Source: CAUYUA01 sp963575675 (GTDB lineage: Bacteria > Pseudomonadota > Alphaproteobacteria > Azospirillales > Azospirillaceae). Taken from it: a DNA stretch of 5,490 nt. Below, one piece after another: positions 1 to 5,441 of the stretch (its first letter is position 1; each line of letters opens with the position of its first letter). Under the pieces are notes generated by a model. The model did not search any database. It was not told the origin of the DNA and saw only the letters and a list, made by a program, of their open reading frames with translations. Location: NCBI GenBank assembly GCA_963575675.1, contig CAUYUA010000049.1, positions 1 through 5,490 of the forward strand, in the 5' to 3' direction. The position numbers were made by a program, and so were the translations under genes.

Positions 1-48
1 CCCGGCCTTTGGCGGGTCGAGGGCGGAGCCCCGATTCCTTTGGAAATT

Positions 49-90
49 CTTTCTTGGGTTCTCAATTAGCTTTCTCGGGTTCTCAATTAG
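49..90. repeat. 21-bp tandem duplication, two copies
   Basis: Two adjacent copies of a 21-base unit (49-69 and 70-90) differ at one base (t at 55, c at 76); the shared core is GGGTTCTCAATTAG. It lies just outside the terminator of the penicillin-binding protein gene. It looks like a local slippage duplication, and no function is evident. The remaining bases 1-48 are GC-rich, contain a short GGGC/GCCC hairpin, and hold no recognisable gene. Confidence 0.85.
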
Positions 91-98
91 ACGGAATA

Positions 99-143
99 TA
101 AATAAAAAGGGCCCAGGGATTGCGTTCCTGGACCCTTTTTATT
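99..143 (-). terminator. Strong intrinsic terminator of the PBP gene, structurally bidirectional
   Basis: Bases 101-117 and 127-143 form a 17-bp stem around a 9-base loop. The GC core is CCAGG/CCTGG plus GGG/CCC, and there is an A-tract on one side and a T-tract on the other. The one imperfect position (112/132) becomes a G-U wobble in minus-strand RNA. The T-tract on the minus strand (104-108) follows the stem as expected of a Rho-independent terminator. The TAA stop codon of the PBP gene (142-144) sits in the base of the stem, so termination is tightly coupled to the gene end. Because the structure is A-tract/stem/T-tract, it could also stop plus-strand transcription entering from the left. 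A closely similar 31-base motif occurs after pyrG in the opposite orientation (2675-2705). Confidence 0.9.
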
Positions 144-2265
144 AACGAGGCGTGTCGGTTAATTTCTGAATCAATTGTCCTAAAGGGTCTTCAGAGCGAG
201 GCGGCGTTGTAACGATTGGTTGCAGCTGCGGCTGCAATTGAGGTTGGGGCTGAAGTTGCTGTGGTTGTGGCTGCTGTGGTTGTGGCTGCGGAATCGGTGT
301 GGAATTCGTGGGCGTTGTCGGCGTCCGCAGAGACGGCGTAACCGGAGCAATCGGCATGCCGGGCAACGGCGAAAGCGCTGTGCGTGGCAAAGGCGGCGCA
401 ACATAGCCGGCGGCGTCCAACACCGGCAGTTGACGGGGCGGTAAACCCGTGTGGATATCCAGCATTATGTCGCGCCAGAGTTTCGCCGGCAGACTGCCGC
501 CGGTGACGCGCTTCATCTCGGCGTTGTCGTCGTTTCCCAGCCATACTCCGGTGACATACTCTGCTGTGAAGCCGACGAACCATGCGTCGCGATAGTCTTG
601 GCTGGTGCCTGTTTTGGCTGCTGCGGGACGGTCGAGCTTGGCGGTTCGTCCGGTTCCATACTCAATGACTCCGGTCATCATACGCGCAAGCTGTCCCGCA
701 AGTCCGGGGGCTACGGTCATCGTCGGCGGCGAGGCGTGTCGCTGATAAAGCATCTGGCCGTTTCGATCGCGAATCTCTGTGATGGCGTAAGGGATCACCG
801 GCGCGCCTCCATTGGCGATGGCGGCGTAAGCGCCGACGAGTTCCAGAGGCGTGATCGCGCTTGCGCCCAGAGCCAGCGTCATATCGCGCGCAAGAGGCGA
901 AACAATGCCGAGTCGTTGAGCCAGCGAACGTGTGCGTTCCAGTCCGGCGCGCTCCAGCACGCGAACGGCCGCCGTGTTTGCGGAGTAAGCCAGAGCCTCG
1001 CGCAAGGTGATGGAGCCGCGATAATCTTTGTCGAAATTGGTGGGGCGCCAAGAGCCGATTTGCAGCGGAGCGTCGTCGACGCGCGTGTCCGGAGAAAGCC
1101 CGGCTTCTAGCGCGGCAAGATAGACGATCGGTTTGAACGCCGATCCTGGTTGGCGCAGAGCCTGGGTGGCGCGATTGAATTGACTTTCGGAATATTCTCG
1201 ACCGCCGATCATGGCGCGGATGGCGCCGTCGGCGGTTAGGGTCAAGACGGCGACTTGGCTGACGCGGGCGGCTATGCCGAGATTGTTCATCAATTCGGCG
1301 ACTCGGGCTTCGGCGGCGGCTTGGACGCGAGGGGTGAGCGTGGTCTGCACCACGACGTCTTCGTGTTCATAGCCTAAATAGCCGCTGACTTGATCGGCGA
1401 TCCAGTCGGTAAAGTAGCGACCGTTGTTTCCGGCGCCGGATGGGCGTCTGGGGGTGGCGGGAAGCGAGCGTCTGGCTTCGGTGGCTTCGTCGGCGGAGAT
1501 GACTCCGGCATCGACCATCAGCGTCAACACCACGCCCGCGCGTTGAGCGGCTTCGTCGGGGTTGTTGGCCGGAGAATAGCGTGACGGCGCTTTGAGCAAT
1601 CCGGCCAAGATCGCCGATTCGGCCAAGGTTACGGCGGTGGCGGGTTTTCCGAAATAGGTTTGAGCGGCGGCGTCAAAGCCGTAGGTTCCCGCGCCGAGAT
1701 AGACTCGGTTCATGTAGGCGCTGAGAATTTGGGCTTTGGTGTAGGCTCGCTCCAGCCACAACGCGAGCAACGCTTCTTGAACTTTTCGGCGGAAGGTGCG
1801 CTCGCCGGAGAGGAACAGATTTTTGGCGAGCTGCTGGGTTATGGTGGAGCCGCCTTGAAGCGTGCGGCCGGCGGTGAGGTTTCGGAACATGGCGCGGGAT
1901 AGGCCGATCAAATCGATTCCGAAATGGTCGAAGAAGCGCCGGTCTTCGGTGGAGAGCACCGCGTAGATTAGGTGAGGAGGGAGTTGTCGCACATCGATGG
2001 TGGCGCCTTGGAGGTCGCCGAATCGGGCGAAGACGGAACCATCGGCGGCCAGAATAGTGACGGTTGGACGGCGCACCGATTGGTTGACTTGTGCGATGTT
2101 CGGGAGATCATAACAATAATAGGCCAGAAGGCCGGTGATGGCGACGCTGATCCAAATCACTGCGAGAACAACGCCTTTTGCGATCGCGACAAGCGGCGCG
2201 GCGCCGAGGCGTGAGCGAACCTGCTGGATGAAACCGGCGAGGGGAGACGGTTTTTCCGTGGTCAC
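142..2265 (-). CDS. Class A penicillin-binding protein, PBP1A family (bifunctional transglycosylase/transpeptidase)
   Basis: A 707-residue inner-membrane enzyme that polymerises lipid II into glycan strands and cross-links the stem peptides in the periplasm. A short cytoplasmic N-terminus is followed by one membrane anchor (about 26-48). The GT51 transglycosylase domain spans about 70-240: EDRRFFDHFG at 107-116 with catalytic E107, GGSTITQQLAKN at 138-149, RRKVQEALL at 159-167 with E164 as the likely second glutamate, and NRVYLGAGTYG at 186-196. The transpeptidase domain spans about 335-610: SAFK at 375-378 with nucleophile S375, SAN at 428-430 and KTGT at 551-554. All signatures are intact, so it should be active. 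It lacks the long OB-type insert of E. coli PBP1a and is shorter (E. coli about 850), closer to the compact PBP1A-type paralogs of Rhizobiales. The tail (about 620-690) is Pro/Gln-rich low complexity, ending in a charged segment. The start is GTG with GGAGG just upstream. It follows pyrG in the same direction after 446 bases, so an independent promoter is likely. The exact paralog name is uncertain. Confidence 0.95.
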   Translation of the reverse strand: MTTEKPSPLAGFIQQVRSRLGAAPLVAIAKGVVLAVIWISVAITGLLAYYCYDLPNIAQVNQSVRRPTVTILAADGSVFARFGDLQGATIDVRQLPPHLIYAVLSTEDRRFFDHFGIDLIGLSRAMFRNLTAGRTLQGGSTITQQLAKNLFLSGERTFRRKVQEALLALWLERAYTKAQILSAYMNRVYLGAGTYGFDAAAQTYFGKPATAVTLAESAILAGLLKAPSRYSPANNPDEAAQRAGVVLTLMVDAGVISADEATEARRSLPATPRRPSGAGNNGRYFTDWIADQVSGYLGYEHEDVVVQTTLTPRVQAAAEARVAELMNNLGIAARVSQVAVLTLTADGAIRAMIGGREYSESQFNRATQALRQPGSAFKPIVYLAALEAGLSPDTRVDDAPLQIGSWRPTNFDKDYRGSITLREALAYSANTAAVRVLERAGLERTRSLAQRLGIVSPLARDMTLALGASAITPLELVGAYAAIANGGAPVIPYAITEIRDRNGQMLYQRHASPPTMTVAPGLAGQLARMMTGVIEYGTGRTAKLDRPAAAKTGTSQDYRDAWFVGFTAEYVTGVWLGNDDNAEMKRVTGGSLPAKLWRDIMLDIHTGLPPRQLPVLDAAGYVAPPLPRTALSPLPGMPIAPVTPSLRTPTTPTNSTPIPQPQPQQPQPQQLQPQPQLQPQLQPIVTTPPRSEDPLGQLIQKLTDTPR
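217..303 (-). repeat. Low-complexity Gln/Pro codon repeat in the PBP tail
   Basis: This segment encodes residues about 655-683 of the penicillin-binding protein, mostly alternating Q and P. At DNA level it includes an exact 15-bp tandem repeat (259-273 and 274-288, unit CTGTGGTTGTGGCTG) and more degenerate copies on either side. Such arrays expand and contract by slippage, so tail length probably varies between strains. The segment lies beyond the transpeptidase domain and should be a flexible periplasmic extension. Confidence 0.8.
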
Positions 2266-2274
2266 GAAGCCTCC
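2263..2274 (-). promoter_or_regulatory. Ribosome binding site fixing a GTG start for the PBP gene
   Basis: On the minus strand GGAGG (2274-2270) lies four bases before GTG (2265-2263). The reading frame gives MTTEKPSPLAG and a normal cytoplasmic lead into the membrane anchor. An ATG slightly further upstream is out of frame and hits TGA after four codons, overlapping the GTG, so it cannot be the start. Confidence 0.75.
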
Positions 2275-2416
2275 ATAAGGGTTCGGTCGTCGGATGCTCT
2301 TCCGCCTTGAGTAAGGGGAAGTTGCATTTACGGGGAGGGCGGCGTTGTGGTGATGGGTAAAAAAGATGACGATTATTGAGTGTTTTTTTGAATAAAAATT
2401 AAAGAGAGGCTAAGGG

Positions 2417-2686
2417 CTGAGTTCCCGGTCATGAGGAATCGTAAGGGTGGAGCGAAAGTTCCCCTTATTCGCGAAGCGATCCGTGCTCTGGAATCGTTTG
2501 TCTTTTTTAATCGGTTTTTTTATTAATGTTTTGTGGGCGCTGATTTGGCGATCTTTTTGGTGATCTATGGATTGTTTGTGGCGGGTTTGCTCAAAGAAAT
2601 GATTAACCGACTCCAGAGAAGGATCGCTTCGCGAATAAGGGGGGCTTTCGCTCCCCCCTTATGATCCCGAGCGACCAGGAACTCAG
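2417..2686. repeat. Large imperfect inverted repeat (paired REP/MITE-like element) between pyrG and the PBP gene
   Basis: Left arm 2417-2492 and right arm 2612-2686 are reverse complements at about 84% identity by hand alignment (roughly 12 differences over 76 columns, one of them a gap). They include a perfect 22-base core (2461-2482 against 2621-2642). A 119-base AT-richer spacer (2493-2611) with no open frame separates them. Each arm is itself modular. The right arm contains a perfect 9-bp GC-rich hairpin (2636-2661, loop CTTTCGCT) and a small TCGC/GCGA hairpin (2624-2634). The left arm has the same hairpin in decayed form (2442-2467). The outer flanks also match loosely (AATAAAAA near 2391, TTTTTATT ending at 2705). 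The organisation resembles paired inverted REP units or a MITE. No transposase and no clear target-site duplication is visible, so the class is an inference. The rest of the pyrG-PBP gap (2266-2416 and 2687-2711) holds no gene I can support. Confidence 0.8.
2636..2661. other. Perfect GC-rich hairpin in the right repeat arm
   Basis: Bases 2636-2644 (TAAGGGGGG) pair perfectly with 2653-2661 (CCCCCCTTA) around an 8-base loop. No T-tract follows on the minus strand, so it is not a standard intrinsic terminator. In the pyrG mRNA it would be a very stable 3' stem, which could block 3' exonucleases as REP stems are known to do; that role is inferred here. Confidence 0.6.
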
Positions 2687-2705
2687 TCCCTGGACCCTTT
2701 TTATT
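2675..2705 (+). terminator. Terminator-like 31-base motif after pyrG, in reverse orientation
   Basis: Read on the plus strand, this is CCAGG, a 9-base loop, CCTGG, ACCC and then five Ts, ending in ATT. It matches the minus-strand terminator of the PBP gene (101-131) at 28 of 31 positions. Here, however, the A-tract/GGG arm that would complete the symmetrical terminator is missing, replaced by repeat-arm sequence. On the minus strand, where pyrG is transcribed, only a 5-bp stem without a T-tract remains, so pyrG lacks an obvious intrinsic terminator here. As a plus-strand terminator it would be weak and has no gene to serve. Confidence 0.4.
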
Positions 2706-2711
2706 GGTTTT

Positions 2712-4340
2712 CTACACCAGTCGGCTCTGAACTACGGCAGCGCGGATGAAATCCTTAAACAACGGATGAGGATCAAACGGTCGCGATTTCAGCTCCGGGT
2801 GGAACTGCACGCCGATGAACCATGGGTGGCTGGGGATTTCGACGATTTCCGGCAATTCACCATCAGGAGACATTCCGGAGAACAGCAATCCCACCGCCTC
2901 CAATCTCTCCTTAAGCCGAATATTGACCTCATAACGGTGGCGGTGTCTTTCATGAATAAGAGAGGAGCCATAGATGCGATGAGCATGACTCGATTCGAGC
3001 AACAGCGCAGGATACGAACCAAGGCGCATGGTTCCGCCCATATTGCCCTGAGCTTGTCGACGTTCGATCTGCTCGCCGTTCATCCACTCGGTAAGGAGTC
3101 CGATTACGGGCTGATCGGTGTTTCCGAACTCGCTGGATCCCGCATCCGGCATTCCGGCCAGATGACGTGCGGCCTCGATCACGGCCATTTGCATGCCGAA
3201 GCAAATGCCGAAATAGGGAACGCCGCGTTCTCTTGCAAATTCGGCGGCTCGGATCATGCCTTCCGTGCCGCGTTCGCCGAATCCGCCGGGCACCAAAATC
3301 CCGTGAACGTCGGAGAGGTGGTGGACGACGTCGCTTGATTCGAAAACCTCGGAATCTTTCCAAGTGATGTTGACGCGGACATTGTTGGCGATTCCGCCGT
3401 GCGTCAGCGCTTCAACCAAGGATTTATAGCTATCGACCAAAGCGGTGTATTTTCCGACGACGGCGATATTGATCTCGCCTTCCGGCGCGCGAATGTGGCG
3501 AACGACGTCGCGCCACTGACTGAATTGCGGTTCGTCGTTGCAGGGCAGCTTGAACCAAGACAACACTTGCGTATCGAGTCCCTGCTCGTGATAGCTGAGC
3601 GGAACTTCGTATATGGTGTCGACGTCGAGAGCTGGAATAACGCGCTCTTCGCGGATGTTGCAGAACAAAGCGATCTTGCGCCGTTCATTGTCGGGAATCG
3701 GTCGATCTGCGCGGCACACCAGAATTGCGGGTTGAATGCCTGCGTTCAACAGCTCTTTGACGGAGTGCTGTGTTGGTTTGGTTTTCAGCTCTCCGGCGGC
3801 GGGGAGGTAGGGCAAGAGCGTCAGATGGATAAAAAGAACGCGCTCCGGCCCGACTTCATTGCCGAACTGCCGAATCGCCTCCAGGAAGGGAAGGCTTTCG
3901 ATGTCGCCGACGGTTCCGCCGACTTCGCACAACAAGAAATCTTCATCTCCGTCGTTTGCGCGGATGAAGTTTTTAATCTCGTCGGTGACGTGGGGGATGA
4001 CTTGGACCGTGGCCCCGAGATAATCCCCGCGTCGCTCTTTTGCGATGACGGTAGAGTAAATTCGACCTGTGGTGATGTTGTCTCCGCTGCGCGCGGAGAC
4101 GCCCGTGAAGCGCTCGTAATGTCCGAGGTCCAGGTCTGTCTCGGCGCCGTCGTCGGTGACGAAGACTTCCCCGTGTTGGTAGGGGGACATTGTTCCCGGA
4201 TCGACGTTGAGATAAGGGTCGAGCTTGCGCAGTCGAACCTTATAGCCGCGCGCCTGCAACAGCGCGCCGAGAGCTGCGGTCGTCAGGCCTTTGCCGAGCG
4301 AAGACACCACGCCGCCCGTGATGAAAACATACCGCGTCAT
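2712..4340 (-). CDS. pyrG: CTP synthase (glutamine-hydrolysing)
   Basis: A 542-residue cytosolic enzyme that aminates UTP to CTP using ATP and glutamine-derived ammonia, the last step of de novo CTP synthesis; it works as a tetramer. Length is essentially that of E. coli PyrG (545). The N-terminal amidoligase domain (about 1-265) begins MTRYVFITGGVVSSLGKG with the P-loop SSLGKGLT at 13-20. It continues with LDPYLNVDPGTMSP at 40-53, HGEVFVTDDGAETDLDLGHYERF at 56-78, CEVGGTVGDIES at 138-149 and the UTP/CTP-binding loop KTKPTQHSV at 186-194. The C-terminal class I glutamine amidotransferase domain (about 290-535) has the oxyanion loop GGFG at 352-355, nucleophile Cys380 in GICFGMQ and His514/Glu516 in VQFHPE. 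All catalytic residues are present. The ATG is fixed by the conserved N-terminus, although the upstream GCAGCG is a poor ribosome binding site. It sits downstream of secG but is separated by a terminator and 375 bases, so it likely has its own promoter. Codons 181-198 are duplicated in inverted orientation at the window end. Confidence 0.98.
   Translation of the reverse strand: MTRYVFITGGVVSSLGKGLTTAALGALLQARGYKVRLRKLDPYLNVDPGTMSPYQHGEVFVTDDGAETDLDLGHYERFTGVSARSGDNITTGRIYSTVIAKERRGDYLGATVQVIPHVTDEIKNFIRANDGDEDFLLCEVGGTVGDIESLPFLEAIRQFGNEVGPERVLFIHLTLLPYLPAAGELKTKPTQHSVKELLNAGIQPAILVCRADRPIPDNERRKIALFCNIREERVIPALDVDTIYEVPLSYHEQGLDTQVLSWFKLPCNDEPQFSQWRDVVRHIRAPEGEINIAVVGKYTALVDSYKSLVEALTHGGIANNVRVNITWKDSEVFESSDVVHHLSDVHGILVPGGFGERGTEGMIRAAEFARERGVPYFGICFGMQMAVIEAARHLAGMPDAGSSEFGNTDQPVIGLLTEWMNGEQIERRQAQGNMGGTMRLGSYPALLLESSHAHRIYGSSLIHERHRHRYEVNIRLKERLEAVGLLFSGMSPDGELPEIVEIPSHPWFIGVQFHPELKSRPFDPHPLFKDFIRAAVVQSRLV
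3746..3800 (-). repeat. Internal pyrG segment, source copy of the 55-bp inverted duplicate
   Basis: These 55 bases encode PyrG residues 181-198, including the nucleotide-binding KTKPTQHSV loop. They are an exact reverse complement of 5436-5490. Here they sit inside an intact, fully conserved gene, so this is the native copy. The match stops at 3801/5435 (after complementing, c here against a there). Confidence 0.97.
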
Positions 4341-4715
4341 GGCATGCGCTGCGGAATAGCGTCTCGATTACGATGTGGAACCATGCCCGTTCCTCTTATC
4401 CTTGGACAGAGTGCGTCTGTCTTCGTTGGATTCACATTTGGCAACCGCCGAAGGCGGAGCTTGTTCGCCATTGTCTCGACGGTTACGGCTGGGTTGATCA
4501 TTTCGATCTCGTTGCGGCTGAAGCGCGCGCAAGGATGACGGCTCGCACTAAAACGGCCTTCATCGCGAGCGCAATCAGTATGCGTCACGCGAACCGCAAC
4601 AAACAAGCCCCGCGAGGTGTAAAAATCGCAGACGCCGACGTTGCGGTTGTCGGAAGGAGTAAAAAACAAGCGGTCGCGTCCGCAAGAACCCGACCGCGTC
4701 GGCTTGAACAAATCG
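4341..4715. other. Gap between secG and pyrG without a convincing gene; probable pyrG leader/promoter region
   Basis: This 375-base stretch contains the secG terminator (4660-4698). The rest upstream of pyrG holds no gene I recognise. A minus-strand frame is open from a TTG at 4711 to a stop overlapping the pyrG ATG (4337). Its 124-residue product is arginine-rich, shows no domain, and begins inside the secG terminator, so I do not call it. A weak sigma-70-like pair is visible on the minus strand: TTGTTT (4606-4601), an 18-base spacer and CATACT (4582-4577). If used, it would give pyrG a leader of over 200 bases. A small CCGCC/GGCGG hairpin lies at about 4446-4458. No tRNA or known riboswitch is recognisable. 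Confidence 0.4.
4660..4698 (-). terminator. Intrinsic terminator of secG
   Basis: On the minus strand GCGGTCG (4697-4691) pairs with CGACCGC (4676-4670) across a 14-base loop. It is followed by TTG and six Ts (4666-4661). It starts about 18 bases after the secG stop. A perfect 7-bp GC-rich stem plus T-run fits Rho-independent termination and implies that pyrG is not simply co-transcribed with secG. Confidence 0.75.
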
Positions 4716-5111
4716 CTATTGAGCGATCGGGGCCGAGGGGACGGAAGGCGTCACGGGCGCGGAGGGCGCGTTATCAACCGGCGCGTTCGGAGCATTGCTC
4801 GGAGGAGCATTGCTTAGAGGAGCGTTGTTGAGTGGCGCGGGCGTCGAGGCGGGGAGAGAATCAATGATTGAGGCCGGGCGCTCGTGATGAGACGCGATCA
4901 TGGCGAGCACGATGCTGGTGAGCATGAATGCTCCAGCCAGAATCGCCGTGGTTCGCGTCAAGAGATTGGCGGTTCCGCGTGCGGTCATCATGCCGCCGAG
5001 GCCGCTTCCTCCGCCGATTCCGAGGCCGCCGCCTTCCGATCGCTGCACCAGGATGACGCCGACCAGAGACACCGCGATCATCAAATGAATGACCAGAACC
5101 ACCGTCTGCAT
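4716..5111 (-). CDS. secG: Protein translocase subunit SecG
   Basis: A 131-residue inner-membrane protein, the small auxiliary subunit of the SecYEG channel that assists SecA-driven export. Two membrane segments are visible: about 2-21 (QTVVLVIHLMIAVSLVGVIL) and about 54-74. They are joined by the glycine-rich loop QRSEGGGLGIGGGSGLGG (23-40) and MMTARGTANLLTRTTAILA (41-59), the SecG signature as found in alphaproteobacteria. Residues about 75-131 are a disordered Ala/Pro/Asn/Ser-rich extension with pentapeptide repeats (LNNAP, LSNAP, PSNAP), expected in the periplasm from known SecG topology. Such tails are common in alphaproteobacterial SecG. I chose ATG at 5111 because the family starts there (MQTVVxVIHL) and AAAGGA sits six bases upstream. 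An upstream in-frame extension to 5249 is open but adds polar, non-SecG sequence. It lies downstream of tpiA in the same direction with a 210-base gap, and has its own terminator. Confidence 0.96.
   Translation of the reverse strand: MQTVVLVIHLMIAVSLVGVILVQRSEGGGLGIGGGSGLGGMMTARGTANLLTRTTAILAGAFMLTSIVLAMIASHHERPASIIDSLPASTPAPLNNAPLSNAPPSNAPNAPVDNAPSAPVTPSVPSAPIAQ
4789..4833 (-). repeat. Three 15-bp direct repeats encoding the SecG tail pentapeptides
   Basis: Units 4789-4803, 4804-4818 and 4819-4833 share GGAGC(A/G)TTG(C/T)T on the plus strand; the first two differ at two bases and the third is more diverged. Because 15 is a multiple of three, they encode in-frame pentapeptides LNNAP, LSNAP and PSNAP in the periplasmic tail. 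This is a likely site of length variation. Confidence 0.8.
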
Positions 5112-5117
5112 GGTTCG

Positions 5118-5123
5118 TCCTTT
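5118..5123 (-). promoter_or_regulatory. secG ribosome binding site
   Basis: AAAGGA on the minus strand, six bases before ATG at 5111-5109. It decides the start between 5111 and the longer open frame reaching 5249. A TATAAA directly overlaps its upstream side (about 5126-5121); it could be a -10-like element but has no convincing -35. Confidence 0.75.
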
Positions 5124-5187
5124 ATACTGTTTTGGTGATGAATAAAAAGTTATACTCTCGGCGCGAGCGGCTTCGGACGAAAACATT

Positions 5188-5219
5188 CGTTTCCGAACGC
5201 GCCCGTTTCCGAACGCGCC
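5188..5219. repeat. Perfect 16-bp tandem duplication upstream of secG
   Basis: Two identical adjacent copies of CGTTTCCGAACGCGCC (5188-5203 and 5204-5219) lie 77-108 bases upstream of the secG ATG. A 9-bp inverted repeat (CTCGGCGCG at 5157-5165, CGCGCCGAG at 5214-5222) spans the second copy, so minus-strand RNA could fold into a long-range stem here. This could be slippage or a doubled regulatory site; the sequence does not decide. Confidence 0.85.
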
Positions 5220-5246
5220 GAGGGTGTCTTTATCGGAAGGTTGCGG

Positions 5247-5309
5247 CAAACGCCAGCGTCAACTTGCGTTTGGGCAATCGAGTCTTGAAAGCGCGGGTTG
5301 AAGCGCTTT
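5247..5309 (-). other. Two perfect 7-bp hairpins downstream of tpiA
   Basis: On the minus strand AAAGCGC (5309-5303) pairs with GCGCTTT (5294-5288) across an 8-base loop, starting 12 bases after the tpiA stop. CAAACGC (5272-5266) pairs with GCGTTTG (5253-5247) across 12 bases. Neither is followed by a T-run, so they are weak as intrinsic terminators. They could be 3' protecting stems or chance structures. Confidence 0.35.
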
Positions 5310-5321
5310 GACGCCATGGGC

Positions 5322-5441
5322 TCAGTGAGGCGCGATGGCCCAAAATTTCTCGGCGACTAAGCTGGCTCCGCCGACCAGCGCGCCATCGACGTTTTCAACG
5401 GCGAGCAATTGCGCGGCGTTGTCCGGCGTGACGGAGCCGCC
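5322..5441 (-). CDS. tpiA: Triosephosphate isomerase, C-terminal fragment truncated at a junction
   Basis: The last 39 codons and TGA stop of the cytosolic glycolytic enzyme interconverting dihydroxyacetone phosphate and glyceraldehyde 3-phosphate. Visible is GGSVTPDNAAQLLAVENVDGALVGG continuing into ASLVAEKFWAIAPH, i.e. the two phosphate-gripping loops of the TIM barrel (GGSV and GALVGGAS) and the terminal helix. Upstream, the family has (R)ILYGGSV. Here the residues before GGSV read WFGFQLS instead, because the DNA switches to an inverted pyrG segment at 5436-5441. The catalytic Lys, His and Glu all lie in the missing part. The frame stays open by chance through the junction to the window edge, but that extension is not TpiA. 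It is followed by secG on the same strand, the usual alphaproteobacterial order. The truncation is probably an assembly or amplification artefact rather than gene decay, since the retained codons are perfectly family-like. Confidence 0.93.
   Translation of the reverse strand, partial: GGSVTPDNAAQLLAVENVDGALVGGASLVAEKFWAIAPH

Noticed and set aside
1..69. Possible C-terminal end of a convergent plus-strand gene (frame 1 open to TAG at 67-69, ending LEILSWVLN)
   Set aside because: Only 22 codons are visible, no family is recognised, and the stop lies inside the 21-bp duplication. The bidirectional terminator next door makes a convergent gene plausible but does not prove one.
451..1110. 219-codon plus-strand open frame opposite the PBP gene
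   Set aside because: It is a shadow of the transpeptidase-coding region. The predicted product has no recognisable motif and no ribosome binding site was evident.
2263..2279. Tiny upstream frames ending across the start codons of the PBP gene (ATG, four codons, TGA overlapping GTG) and pyrG (ATG CCA TGA)
   Set aside because: Two- to four-codon frames arise by chance, neither has its own ribosome binding site, and nothing indicates translational control.
2391..2705. Insertion sequence with terminal inverted repeats
   Set aside because: The spacer between the arms is only 119 bases with no transposase frame, and no target-site duplication could be identified at the outer ends.
3399..4538. 379-codon plus-strand open frame antisense to pyrG
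   Set aside because: It is almost entirely a shadow of pyrG, whose frame carries every CTP synthase motif. The antisense product shows no domain and results from codon bias leaving the opposite frame open.
4337..4711. 124-codon minus-strand frame between secG and pyrG, overlapping the pyrG start as ATGA
   Set aside because: It starts at TTG inside the secG terminator hairpin region, lacks a ribosome binding site, is arginine-rich and matches no family. It is kept only as part of the intergenic finding.
5112..5249. 46-residue N-terminal extension of SecG
   Set aside because: The family begins at MQTVV, the AAAGGA ribosome binding site serves the ATG at 5111, and the extension is polar and encoded across the 16-bp tandem repeat.
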